Shown in pieces: positions 42,533-54,700 of a stretch of 64,000 nucleotides of DNA. Made by a program: the position numbers and the translations under genes. A model generated the notes under the pieces. That model did no database searches, had not been told where the DNA came from, and was given only the letters and a program-made list of their open reading frames with translations. Origin of the DNA: Lotus japonicus (lineage: Eukaryota > Streptophyta > Magnoliopsida > Fabales > Fabaceae). The DNA lies in assembly GCF_012489685.1 (NCBI RefSeq), contig NC_080044.1:68620732-68684731 (forward strand), in the 5' to 3' direction. Position 1 is the stretch's first letter, and every line of letters starts with the position of its first letter.

Positions 42533-44236
42533 TAACATTTTATACGCACTGACATTAGAGCAAAACCACACTCAGATTAATCAAGGTTGAGACTCTAAGA
42601 CCATGTTCTAATATTGCACATGATTATGCCCCTAACAATATTGTATGTTCACATTATAATATTTGACGATATATAATGAATTAAAAATAAGTACTATCGG
42701 TTCTTTATAAAGAAAGGTTCCTAACATCGGAACCAAACAAATTATGCAAGAGTCAAGCAGAGAAGTAGCGCGTGTCTTGACCAGTTTGAAAATCCTTTCA
42801 CGCATGAACGTGGACTCGGCTTTTTTTTTCTCTTCATTCTAGGCACGAATTTTTAATATGAATTTATGCATCTATTTATTGTAGATATCAAAATTCTTTT
42901 TTTCGTTTTTGAATTATAATATTTTTACATTTTCATTCTAAAAAAGTTGTGTCTAGCATATGAAAAAGTTGTATCTAGCATATAAAGTAAATTAATAATA
43001 ACTTTCTCCTGAACTGAATAATCAATCAAGGAAAAAAAAATTGTAATAAATAATCAAATTTCATCAATCAACATTAAATATAATAAAATATTCAATTATT
43101 ATTTAAATTATTTTATATTTAACTAGTGTTCTTCTTGAAGTGGAACGATGAGCACCTCTAATCTAAGTGTGGGGCACGTGGAATGAATGCCCCTGTGCGC
43201 GGTAGCAATCTTCATGGCGGAGCACAGTGAGGCACGAAATGTCGAAATGAGTGTACTTGCAAAAGACACTTTAACGTTTAAATCAACTTATAGAACAGAG
43301 AGAAAATGTTTTCTTATAAGCACAGAGAAAATCTTAAAGTCTTAGAAGAATATTCGAGTAGCAAAATAAGTAATACTTATGTCAACGAACGAGCAAATCT
43401 TTATTTATAGGCATGGTAAGATTTGTAGTCGAGACACTGGGCCTAAATAAAGCAATTATGATCGAATTTCGTGATGATGTTACACTTGAGTCACCTTGCA
43501 GTTATTTAGTATTATGTTGGCTTTGCTCCGATCGATTGACTATATGATGAGATGAGTCTTGTTTTAGTCGTCCCGATCGGCTAACATGATGTTCATATGG
43601 TTGTGAAATATTTGGGTCGTTTATACCGATATTGAAGCCTAGTGGGCATTTGGGCTGGTCAGAACAAAAGCCCTTCTAGTCGATGTGTAATGCAATGCAA
43701 TGTGAAATTTGACCAGCTTATGTTAACTACAAAAATGAAGGATTTTTGCATTGGATAGGCATTATTTGCAAATGAGTACAAATAAAGTAATGATAGTTAC
43801 ATGACCGGTCTATGCAAACATTTTACCTCACTTTTAGTCCTTCTAAAATTTCTTTAGTCACTTTTAATCATTCTTCTCCTATTTTCCCTTCGTCCTCTTC
43901 CTCTTGCTCCTCTCACCCAACCTCGACAACCACCACCCTACAAACATTACACAAATTATTTTTCCAAACATAAATAATTACCCTTTCAAGTAAATTTAAC
44001 TAATTTTTACCATAATTAGTTATATCCAAACACGGAGTTAAGTATAAGTTTATTAAAGAATAATATCTTGTGCACATTTTTCTTCAACTTACATAAAGAG
44101 TGAAATATAAAGAAAAAAAAGAGAAATAAGTGATATAATAGATGATGTGATAGATAATATAAATAAAAATTTAAACAAAAATGAGTAGAAATTAGATGAA
44201 GCAGAAATATGAGTACCAATGAATCATTAGTCTTGA
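42533..44236. other. Intergenic; possible solo-LTR-like promoter segment
   Basis: No gene is seen. On the minus strand the segment about 43130-43430 has a TATA-like CCTATAAATAAAG followed by a GC-richer stretch, as in an LTR, but I could not define TG..CA ends or a target duplication. A copy of the dispersed repeat family occupies 44095-44232. Confidence 0.35.
44095..44232 (+). repeat. Dispersed repeat family, copy 4
   Basis: Contains 'gagaaataagtgatataata', 'gatgatgtgatagataat' and 'gagtagaaattagatgaag', matching copies in the CKX introns. It directly abuts the 3' end of the Helitron at 44237. Confidence 0.55.
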
Positions 44237-46605
44237 CTAGTATGATGACCCGTGCTTTGCACGGTAATTTAGTTTTAATTTTTTTAATATGAATAAATTT
44301 ATTAAGATCTATACTTTTTTGTAATATATCTTATATGTTAGTTATGATGAATCTTGCGTTGCACAATAATTTAGATAGTAGTTTTTTTATATATGACCAA
44401 ATTAATTAACATGTATATTTTTTCATAAATCTTATATGTCACTTATGATGATTATTGGGTTATGAGTGTATAGATGAGGTTGCTATGAATCAAATTGCGG
44501 CCCAGATCCTTGCGCTGAGACCTCCCTAAGGGGTGATGGTTGGTGGCTTGGTGTTTCTGATCAAATTCGGTTGTTTTTTCTTTTGGTGTGGGTGCGGTGG
44601 TATGTCTTTGAGCTTTCATGATCTTCTAGTCTTTAGCTTTTTTATCTTTTGAATTGTGGTGGGTTCCTTACTTTTTAGTTGGTTGTAGGCCTCTCGTCTT
44701 CTTTGGGGACTATATTTTACTGTGGGTGATTAGCCTTTTTATGTTACTAATCATCATTGTCTGCTTTTTTTGTCTCCTTTTTTTACTTTGTTATCAAAGC
44801 TGTGATTAATATATTCTTCTGCTTTCTAAAAAATAATAATGATTATTGCGTTGCACCATATTTTAGTAAAAAAAGGAGAAAAAAAAAGCAGACATGAAAG
44901 TTATAAGGATAATTGCTTCATTATCAAATAACTCTACAAACCTCTGATCTGAAACTCTTGCTTTCGCGGCTGCAAAACGCTGGTATTCACCAGACTGATG
45001 TCAAACACCACTTCTGCAGTTTTCTATAGCATCCTACTAAACAACATGTTCGGTGCAACAAATGTAAACAAAGGAAGAAATTATATGCTAGAATAAGAAA
45101 ATCTCTTGTCAGGTAGATGTTGGTGCATATTTTGGAAGTTCTTCTATAATTGATTTTGTAATTCTGGAGCGAAAATTATGTAAGTAGTTTCTAGATTTGA
45201 TAATTGTTTGCCCGCTTAAAGTGAATTATGACAGGTGGTTCCTGACATCTGCATTATTGATCAACAAAAGTGATTGCTTGAAAATTGAGTTGTGTTGAAA
45301 TTGCAGTTAAGGTTAGAGTAAAGAGATATAGCATACCAATAACAACTTTTAGTGCTTCACGGATTGCGACCTTTGGGATGTTTACAAAAGCCTCCTTGAT
45401 GAATAAAGTTTCATAAAGGTCAAATTATATCACAAGTTTTGTATGTCAATATAATATTAAAAAACTGATCCATTTCACCGAAGCTGCTAACTCTGGTAAA
45501 ATTATTTTGGGACACAAAATGGTCCTCCCAAAAACACACTACATCCCACACTTAATTTCATATAGGCAAAAATGAAAATGAACTAAAATAGTTCTATACA
45601 AATTAAACCAAGACAGACAAAAATGCAGACTTTGGGAGCTTATTTCATTTAAGAGTACAATCTTTCGATTCCAACAAAGTCCACCTCAATAATTTTTCAC
45701 ATGAACACCCAGATGCAATGCAAAACACAATCTAGTGCAACAGAATCACTTAGCCATAAACCCCTAATATTTTCATATAAAAAATATGAAAACTCAAATC
45801 AGAACCTCAACTAAAAACACACAATCATTCTCAAAGGATTTGCCAATAGTTGCATAATGCATTGCACCAGTTGTTGGAGGTTTCTTAAAGACACATGAAA
45901 CAGGGGTATACATATGTAAGTGACACCTAGTTATCATTTATCAAAATCATATGGAATATTTAGAGTAATTAATAATTCCACAAAGAGTAGTGCTTACTTG
46001 GCTCCCCATAAGCTCATAATCTTGCAACATGTACATGGCAATGAGTATATAGGAAAAGCTTCATGAATTGAAGGGTTTCTAGATGTATCAGTTTAGAAGA
46101 TGAGGTGACTATGAGTTATAAAATAGGGAAGAATCAATCTGATGCTTCAAATTCGAAAAAAGTTATGACCAAGTACTGATGTCCTGATGCTTCAAGATTG
46201 AATGCCCGAGGGATCAATTGGAAGGATTTCTTTCTAGAAATCAAGTTTCTTTTTTGGTTACAGGAGGAAAATAAGAAATCAAGTTTCTTGTTTGGCTTAA
46301 TTGCAATGTAAATTAATTTTTTTTTAAAATGTAATCGACATTCAATGCTTGAAATAGTCAAACAATCAAAATAAATGTTTACTGGCGAATTAATGTGGAC
46401 CAAATTTCAAATTGATTGATTTATGTATTTACTTATTTATTGTTTAATGTTGTAATTAATGTCGACCAATAAAAAATTAAGGATTTGGACCAATGAGAAA
46501 TAGACATGTGGAAATTCAATGAAAACACCCAATAAAAACATGACATGTGGAAATTAGAAAGAATTATGGCCCACTTTGGTGGATGGGCTTTATATATTAT
46601 TAAGA
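44237..46605 (-). mobile_element. Helitron, 2.4 kb, with exon-like fragments
   Basis: On the minus strand it starts A|TCTTAATAATATATAAAG (TC at 46605-46604). It ends with the hairpin CCGTGCAAAGCACGG (about 44248-44263), a spacer and CTAG (44240-44237) before a host T. Inside, stretches with splice-like borders encode unrecognised peptides: CVFKKPPTTGAMHYATIG and KSFENDCVFLVE (about 45800-45900), IKEAFVNIPKVAIREALKVV (about 45330-45410), and GEYQRFAAAKARVSDQR (about 44940-45000). These look like captured gene exons. No RepHel helicase is present, so it is non-autonomous. Decayed copies of the terminal motif (near 44345 and 44835) hint at nested relatives. Confidence 0.82.
44465..44860 (+). mobile_element. 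LINE 3' tail inside the Helitron
   Basis: Plus-strand sequence resembling the 3' end of a plant L1: a remnant of the ORF2 end, then a T-rich 3' UTR with 'tttactgtgggtgat', ending 'gattaatatattcttctgc' and an A-rich tail. No coding function remains. Confidence 0.45.
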
Positions 46606-47066
46606 TTAAATGTTTTGCTTGGTGATACTACTTTTCAACGTATAATTAGTTGATGAGGCAGACAATTCTGTCAGCTAGCTCATTCAAACCTAAGCAAGTG
46701 TGGCCTTTTTTTTGTGTTCCCCTTCTCTGATTGGGTTTCACTTTCACACTTCCATTTTCTTGAAGTCATGTAGACTTTTCCAAAACCATTAAAATTTCTC
46801 TGTTTGATCTATTCTTTCTGTACGTTCACACATAATTACCACCTATATTATATAGTATGAAGTATGAACTATGACAAGAGGAAGCTGTCTCAATCCAGCA
46901 CATAACTAATTCTTCCATCAAATCTCTCCAACACAATCACATATATATATAGAACTAGATGCTATATTACATGCATTAACCATCAATCAAATCGATACTA
47001 GTATAGAACAACAATAAACATACACACACTGATCTCATTATCATAATGCAAAAGCCTTGACACAAC
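46606..47066 (+). promoter_or_regulatory. Promoter and leader region of the bHLH gene
   Basis: Noncoding sequence between the Helitron 5' end and the bHLH start. A TATA-like CATATATATATAGAAC lies at about 46940-46955, roughly 115 bp before the ATG. The Helitron is inserted within about 0.5 kb of this gene. Confidence 0.5.
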
Positions 47067-50000
47067 ATGGATGGTGTCTTTTCCCTTCCTGAACCAGCAA
47101 GAATTGATTTCCTTCGCTCTCTGGTCCGGTCTTTTCACTGCACTTACATTTGTTTGTGGCGATATCAACATTCCAATTTATCCAAGTATGATATATCATT
47201 GCTGTTTGAGAATTTCTAAGACTTGCACTTACACTTGGATCTTTTTTTCTTTGCAGTCGTTTGTTCTTTTTGGATGGTTTTTACAATGTAACAAGTGACC
47301 AACCAAGCTCTTCTTTGGGTAGTTGTAGTGTAGCTGAAAGGGGTTTTAACCAATATCAGCGTTTAACTTTTGATGTCAATAATGAGTAAGGCTCAAATTC
47401 CTGTTCCATGTTGATTATATCATTACAAAGCAAATTATCTATGATCATTCTTTTGTGATTTAAGTTACTAGATGTTTTCTTCTTCATCTACTTTTTAAAT
47501 TCTAATGCATGTTTTGCTTTTTTGTCTTTATAGCTGTGTTCCTGGACTAGCTTTTAAGTACCGACTTCCCTACCTTGAGCTGCAACAATTGGACCTTCTA
47601 AGACTCACATCCACAGATATGCAGACACAATTCTATCAAGTAATTATCACCTTAATTACCAATGCAAGAGAATTAATTAGTCTACAACAAAGAAAAATAT
47701 GTCTGTCAAGGATATATAGCTGATTTGATTAAAGTAACTTCTTTTATAGTTTGTTGATTTCTGAAAATTTACAATGAACCAGAAAAAAAAAATGTGCGGT
47801 TGTTGCTATCATTTGCAGACTACAATCTTCATGGGGTGCAACAAAGGAGAAATTGAGCTTGGGTTCTCCAGTACATGTCAAGTAAGCAAATGCAATTCTA
47901 TTTCATTAACCAAAATAATCACTTGTAGACATCCACGCATTACACCCAGCAGACACTTAAACTGAGAGATAAGTAATGAATGTAATATATGAAAGATGTG
48001 ACAAAAGAGAAAAATAGAGAGAAAATTAAGGTCTAATTAATGTAAGTGTCTGCATTGTTTGGATTTCCAATTATCATTACAGTTAACTAAGTGTATGTTT
48101 TGGATACACGATGAGCCAAAATTACGGACAGTGCACAGAAGCAAGTTAATTCCTTCTGTTTTTGCAGCTATCCACCATAATGTTTGTTTCACGTGTATCC
48201 AAACCTATACTAAATCAAAGATGTTACAAATTACATCATGAATTTTGTCCTGCAGGCTGACATTCGGACAGCACTTGGGAATTTATTTCCAGAAGTTCTC
48301 TGTCTACAATCCCAATCAATTGATCAGAATCCACTTTCATCATCTTCATCTTCTTTAATACCTTTATCTACGTCAGGTAGCCATGAATATCCATCCATGT
48401 TGTTCAGAAATGAAACCCTTTCTATGGTTTCCAAAGTGCCACTCACACAAACTAGCCCATACCAACAAACCATTCAAGCATCAACTCAAACAGTTCCTAG
48501 TCAAACAATCTCAACACCAGAGGGTGAACATGATGCAATAGTAAGAGCATTCCTCCATGTTATGTCCCCACCTTCCTCTTCTTCAACTTCTCATAATCAG
48601 CAAAATTCTCCTTGTACTTCATTGGTACATCCAGAAGCTACTGCGGCTTTCAAGAGATATAATAGACCAGATACAATAGTTCCAAATAGAACATCCCAAA
48701 CAGGTTCCAACTTTCGGGGGCAGAGCCTGCTGAATAGATCATTTGCATTCTGTAGAAGCTTAAATTTAATGAGAATGAGAGAACGCGTGCAAGCAGCACG
48801 TTCCACTAGAACCCATTTGGATCATGTGATATCAGAGCGAAGAAGGCGTGAAAATCTCAATAAGAATTTCCAGGCACTTAGAGCACTCCTTCCTCCAGGA
48901 ACTAAGGTATATCAAGCTTCAATATATTATTTTCTCATAAGCAATGCATTATGCATGTACATAGTTTTTTTTTGTTCGTCAAAAGACAGCTTTTTATGAA
49001 GAGATGTTATTCTTTTTTTTTTTTACATCGAAAATATAAATTGCACCCGTCAGGAATCGATCTCGGGACACACTTCATATTTTCTTCTATCACATTTTTA
49101 CTTACTTTCTTTTTCTATATCTCTCTAATAATATTTTAATTTTCTGCATCATCAATAAAATTTTGTCATTTCAATTAAAAAGATAAGAGTGTCGGTGTAT
49201 CACAGTAACAAACAAGTTGTTTTAATTGATATGATAAGATTTAATTGATGCTATAGAAATGAAATATACTTTGGGAACATGTACATAATATTTCAACCCC
49301 TAAAATACATACTTGCATGAGTGTATGGTGGTGGTGTAATGATATTTAGACATATAAATAGCCAGTGCGCGCATCCAATATACATCATATAGTTTTCTCT
49401 TTATCTTTATCATGTATTACATATCACATTCATTACTTTTCTCTTCTCTTTTTTTCCAACTTACCGTATCTGTTGGATGTCTGCATTATGCAAATGTCTA
49501 CAAATCATTCAGTGACAACTAATAATGAGAAGCTCAGGAATATTAAACAATATTAAGTTATTAAAATTCATGCTTAAGTGTTTTTAATATGAAAAATGTT
49601 GGATGTGCAAATGGTTGTAGCTACCTAAAAAAGGAATGAGACAGAAATAGAACAAAAATAAGTGATAGATGATGTGATTACCGATAAAAACAGATAGTGC
49701 TAAAAAAATGTGAAGTATATGTGGGATGTCGTTACTGTTTTAGGGCCTACACATCTGAATTATTTTACGATAATTAGTTACTAAGAACAATTCTTTTACA
49801 TGTTTTTCCAAACAATATTGACTGAGAGACTGTAATTAACAATTGGATGGTTTAATTTAGAGAGACAAAGCATCGATCATTACAGCAGCAAAGGAGACAA
49901 TGAGGGCCTTGTTAGCTGATATTGTGAAGCTTAACTTAAGAAATCAGAAGTTGATGAAACTTTTATCCGCAAAGGAAAGATTGCATGTTCAGGTTTCAGA

Positions 50001-50391
50001 TGTGACAGAAGCGAGCTCATCACAAGAGGGACGAATGATAGACTTGCAAGTGACTTTGAGAGGAGATAGTTCTCAAGTTGATTTATTAATTCGATTATTG
50101 GAATTCTTAAAGCTAGTTCAGAATGTGACCTTAATTTCCATGGATACAAATACATATATTATACAAGGGACAACCATAAATCGATTAACCTTCAGGCTAA
50201 GGAGTATTCAGGTATGTAATGTAACCCCCAAAGAAAATTAAGTTCATAAAATAGTACTGCGTACGTAGTAACATGTTGGAAAAAAAGAAAAGCCAACCAA
50301 CGGTTGATGTTTGCAGGGAAGTGAATGGGATGAATCTGCCTTCATGGATGCAGTCAGAAGAGTGGTAGCTGACTTCATAGCGATGGTATAG
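47067..50391 (+). CDS. bHLH transcription factor, bHLH041-like
   Basis: Exons: 47067-47185, 47257-47385, 47534-47639, 47819-47881, 48256-48906, 49861-50211, 50317-50391; phases agree, 497 residues. The start is supported by MDGVFSLPEPARIDFLRSL, and the next block FHCTYICLWRYQHSNL..NRLFFLDGFYN is the N-terminal domain of the bHLH041 type. A Ser/Thr/Gln-rich middle (about 160-330) follows. The bHLH domain is at about 334-395: basic region HLDHVISERRRRENLN with the H..E..R residues that contact E-boxes, helix 1 NFQALRALLPP, loop GTK|RDKASIITAAKET split by an intron, and helix 2 ALLADIVKLNLRNQKL. The C-terminal part (about 405-497) looks like an ACT-type dimerisation region. Targets cannot be told from sequence. 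The 954-bp intron before exon 6 holds a dispersed repeat copy. Confidence 0.93.
49615..49745 (+). repeat. Dispersed repeat family, copy 5
   Basis: Contains 'aataagtgatagatgatgtg', 'gaatgagacagaaatag' and 'atgtgaagtatatgtgg', matching the other copies. It lies in the fifth intron of the bHLH gene. Confidence 0.5.
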
Positions 50392-51736
50392 TGGTCGATA
50401 ATACCGAGCCTTTGTGTTAGTGATAAAGGATGTGATGAGGGAGTTAAAAAAAAGGAAAAAATGTATATATTATCCTATTTGTTTTTAACTCTACTACTCG
50501 TTAAAATAAAACCCACACTGATAGGCTAGACAGGTTAAGAATAAACTATCATGTAGTGGACCGTCATGGTTCGTCACCATAGTTAGTTGTAGTTGCAGCC
50601 GAGATCAGCACTAGCTGACTGAGTTTTAAGCATAATTCTAAGGTTTCTTCATCATTTCTTGACTCAACCTTAGGGGATGTGAATAGTTATGGATTACTCG
50701 GTCAACCAGATTGCACGAAGATGACCTAAGCAGGTCCAGCCCAATCCGAGTCGGAAAAACACACATTGATGAGAGTTAGCCACTTGTAGAAAGAGGCGCC
50801 CAGATTCATCCGCCATGCACGCTCACAAATGTAATTTAAAGCTACAACATACATCAACCATGTTGCCCAACTGCCTCCATGATTGTGAGACCAATTGAAG
50901 GAGACCTCAGGCTCCTCCATCCTTAATGTTCATTTGAGAGTTCTTAAGGCAAAACAATACATTTGACTTCCTAAGTTTGTTTTTGAGGCTTTTTTCGTGA
51001 ACACTTGGCAAACATATAATTAAATTAGTATAGATTGATAGAATAACTTACAATATATAGCTTATCCTAACCATCAATTGAGCATTTAAATCAAATCTTG
51101 TATGAAAAATAATGAAGTGCCTTTAAATCGTTCGATTCACAACATGAAAAATCCAATCCAGTTCATATCGCTCCTGTTATGAAATTATGGTCACAATAAA
51201 CTAGAACGGAGGGATAAAAGGAAGCACATCACAGATATCAAAGATTCCAATGAGATACATGTGCACAGCTTGCAATCTTGCACAGCAAAATCCTTACAAA
51301 AATTTGATGATTACTATACTCTGGAGCAAGGACATTACTTTCTAACCAGTTAGTCCTTTACTGTCACCATACACGTGCCATATGACTCAGGCGTATATAA
51401 AATGACACAAAAAATTAATTTACAGGTGGGTGCAGTGACCTAAACATTTAATAACAAGCTAGAATGATGAAGAATTTGACTCCACTAAGGGTTGGAAAAT
51501 CAGAACAACTTTGTCAGTCTCATCTATTAATTTCCCAATCAATAGTTATAACTCCATACATTACCCTCTAATGTGCACCAACCTCTTTAGATGAACCAAA
51601 TTCAATTATGAGATTCCAGGAGTGAAGCATCTGAGGTATCATGTAAGCATCCCTATTCCCTTCTAAGGGCTTTCTTCATTTACATCAATCATGTGGTTCC
51701 AGATTGAGGCAGGGAAAAGAGTCATACTTCACTAAA
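50392..51736. other. Intergenic between bHLH (plus) and RECA3 (minus) 3' ends
   Basis: Contains both 3' UTRs. A 64-codon minus-strand frame at 50726-50920 (starting MEEPEVSFNWSHNHGG) is unrecognised and has no neighbouring exons I can link to it. Confidence 0.45.
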
Positions 51737-54700
51737 TCATGCTTCTACAACAACTGCGGTTTCTTCGTCAGTAGAATCAAGGGTTGCAATTTCTTCCAGG
51801 ACTTCTCCGCTATCTGACTCTGGCACCTTTTCTGTTTCAGGATTGAGAAGCTTCTCCCTGAGCTTCATTTCAAGTTCTTCCAATGCAGTAGGATTCTCAG
51901 CCAGAAAATCCTTGAGAGCATCCCCGCCGCGGAAACTCTGCTCGTTGTAGTAATACATTGAACCAGCTTTGGTGATGAGTTTGTATTTTAAGCTCAACTT
52001 TATAATCTCGGCTTTCCTAGATATACCCTTGCCAAATTGAAGCTCAAACTCAGCAGTTTTAAATGGAGGTGCAAGCTTGTTCTTCACAACCTTGACAACA
52101 ACCTGGCTTCCTATAATCTATGGAAACAAAAACCATAAAAGATTAAACGAAGTTCATGGGTTGATCAATTTTTACATGATCAACCACAGAATTGTCCAAT
52201 TAATTAAGGACCGGTGCATCGCACGGGTTTCACCCTAGTATTGAACAAGCAGGGATCACATAAAAAAGATAAAGGGGAAAAAGTTCAACCCTAGATAAAC
52301 AGGGAAAAACTCAAGTTTCTACACAGGACATCATTAGATCAATAACCAATGAACAAACACATGTAAAATGGTTTTGTCCAAAACATACCAACCAAATGAT
52401 GCAACCTGATCTGTAGATTAAAAAAGAAAGCCTGTTTCAGAACAGAACATTGCTGATTCCAGTCAACTAAGTTCACATTTGGACGTACATGCCAATACCA
52501 AAGCAGGAAGGATGACAGTAGAAGAATAAATAGATTAATACCTCTTCGCCTTTCTTGACAAATCCTATTCTCTTGATATTAAGTCGCACAGAAGCATAGA
52601 ATTTCAAGGCATTACCACCACAAGTAACTTCAGTAGGCCCACCAAATCCCCCAAAAGTAGAAATCTTAGACCTCACCTGTAAAAATGATTTTCGTTTATG
52701 AGAAGACAATAACATATTTCTGGTAATCTGAACAAGAGTACTCATATCCAAAAGAAAATAGATAAATACACAAAAGAATATATATTCTTACAGATGATAC
52801 ACACAACAGTGAAGGATTATATCATGCAAGTTATTAACATGCCTTGGGATCAAAGAGCTCTCGAAAAAACATCTAATCAGATCTATACCTGGCAGACCAA
52901 GTGCAACTTAACATAAGTTTACAAGCTAGGTTCACTGGCATATGGCCAGTAAACAATTACTATATATAAGCAATTCAGATAATCTGGAAAATAAAAAACA
53001 CACAATCCCACCTCAGTTTTAGAGTTTGAGGCTCTGATATTTGCATGACTACATTAGCAATGAACTCCAACTATTTTGTTCCTTATATTTTTTTAAATAA
53101 TTTCATATTTAAAAAAAAATAGACGGATGTAGAATATATCTTTTGGCATCTAAGGTTAAACATTAAAGTCATGCTTTAAATTCTGCATTTACTGGCATAA
53201 AAAAGGATGAACTGGAACAAGCAATTACATTAGCAAGAGTAGAGAAGCAGAACAGAATTGGAGAAGAAGCTCAATATTATCCAGTTATCCACAAAGAACA
53301 TATGAATGACAATAGAGGAACTTGTAATAATGAACACAAAATTGGCTCAACCAATAGATGATAAGTGAAAACAACTTTGCTCAGCATAAGTCAAGGAAAC
53401 ATAGTCATAGACCAAGATGAAATTAGTGGAGGACAGACTAACACAAAAATTTCCTATACGTGCTAAATAGCTCAGGTTAATATCAAATGATATTCACAAT
53501 GTGACCAAATGAAAACTTGCAATACTGCAATTAACAACTTTAGTTGGTACCTGGTTTATGAAAATCAATATACTTTGAGAAAGCGACAAAGAGTGGCTCA
53601 ATTTTCGAAGTGCCTGACTCATCAACCTAGCCTGCATTGCCATGTGAGCATCACCCATCTCACCATCAAGCTCACCTTTAGGAACAAGAGCAGCCACCTA
53701 TTAGAGAAAAGACTGCAAAAAGTTAGTAGACAAAGACCTAGAGCATAAGAGATATTTAAACCAATGAAACAAGATTTAAATGACAGAATGTAAACCGCAT
53801 GGAGTTAAAATAAAAACAAATGGGAGAAGTACGAAGAAAGGTAAAAGAGGAAGACTAAAATTTTACTCATTCTTTCCAGTTTCCACCTTTATATAAAACT
53901 CAAGTCTGTGCAAATGTGGGTTCAAGAAGACAAAATGCAAAATATAACTATTTAATTAAAGAATGAACAAAAGTTAACCCCAAGTCTGGTAAAAAAATGC
54001 GAACATTCTAGAACAAGATTTCAGTTTCTAAATCACATATCTCATGCTCCCTTAACTTTATATATACAGGTGATAAGCATAAGGAAATACAAGAATTAGA
54101 TATATGAATCCACCAACACATGCTTATATCAAATTGAATACCTTTTGTAGGATGAGTGGATGAGTATTTTAAAAAACTAGGTAAAATTCAATGGTAAATG
54201 GTGATTGGCTGAAATCAGTCTAGCTGAAAGTGTGAAATTCATAACCTGGTTTACTCAGTCTTTCAACAGACAAGGGTATTAATACACCTACCAGTACAAT
54301 AATAAACAAATGACAGCCAAAAAAGTATAAACATAAACAAAAGAAAAGGAGCTCCATACTCTTACACTGTCAACAACAATTACATCAACTGAACCACTAC
54401 GGATTAAGGTATCCACAAGACTAAGAGCTTGTTCACCACAATCTGGTTGTGAGAGAAGCAAGTTGTTGGTATTCACACCAATAGACTCTGCAAGTGTCCT
54501 ATCTAGGGCATGCTCAGCATCAACAAAGGCACAATAGCCTGCATGAAACAAACAAATCAATATCCACATAGAGCAACTACAAAACCCTTGAAGAGATTAT
54601 CCACAAGTGCTGAAGTGCATGTTTGTTTACTCCCCAATTCCCATCTGCGGCAAATAAAATGGGGTCCCAAAGTAAATGAATTCGTTTGGCATTAATTTTG

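Noticed and set aside
43128..43620. Possible solo LTR
   Set aside because: TATA-like and GC-rich parts resemble an LTR, but no TG..CA termini or target duplication could be defined, so it is not called as an element.
50726..50920. 64-codon frame beginning MEEPEVSFNW
   Set aside because: Protein-like but unrecognised, with no neighbouring exons; not enough support for a gene call.
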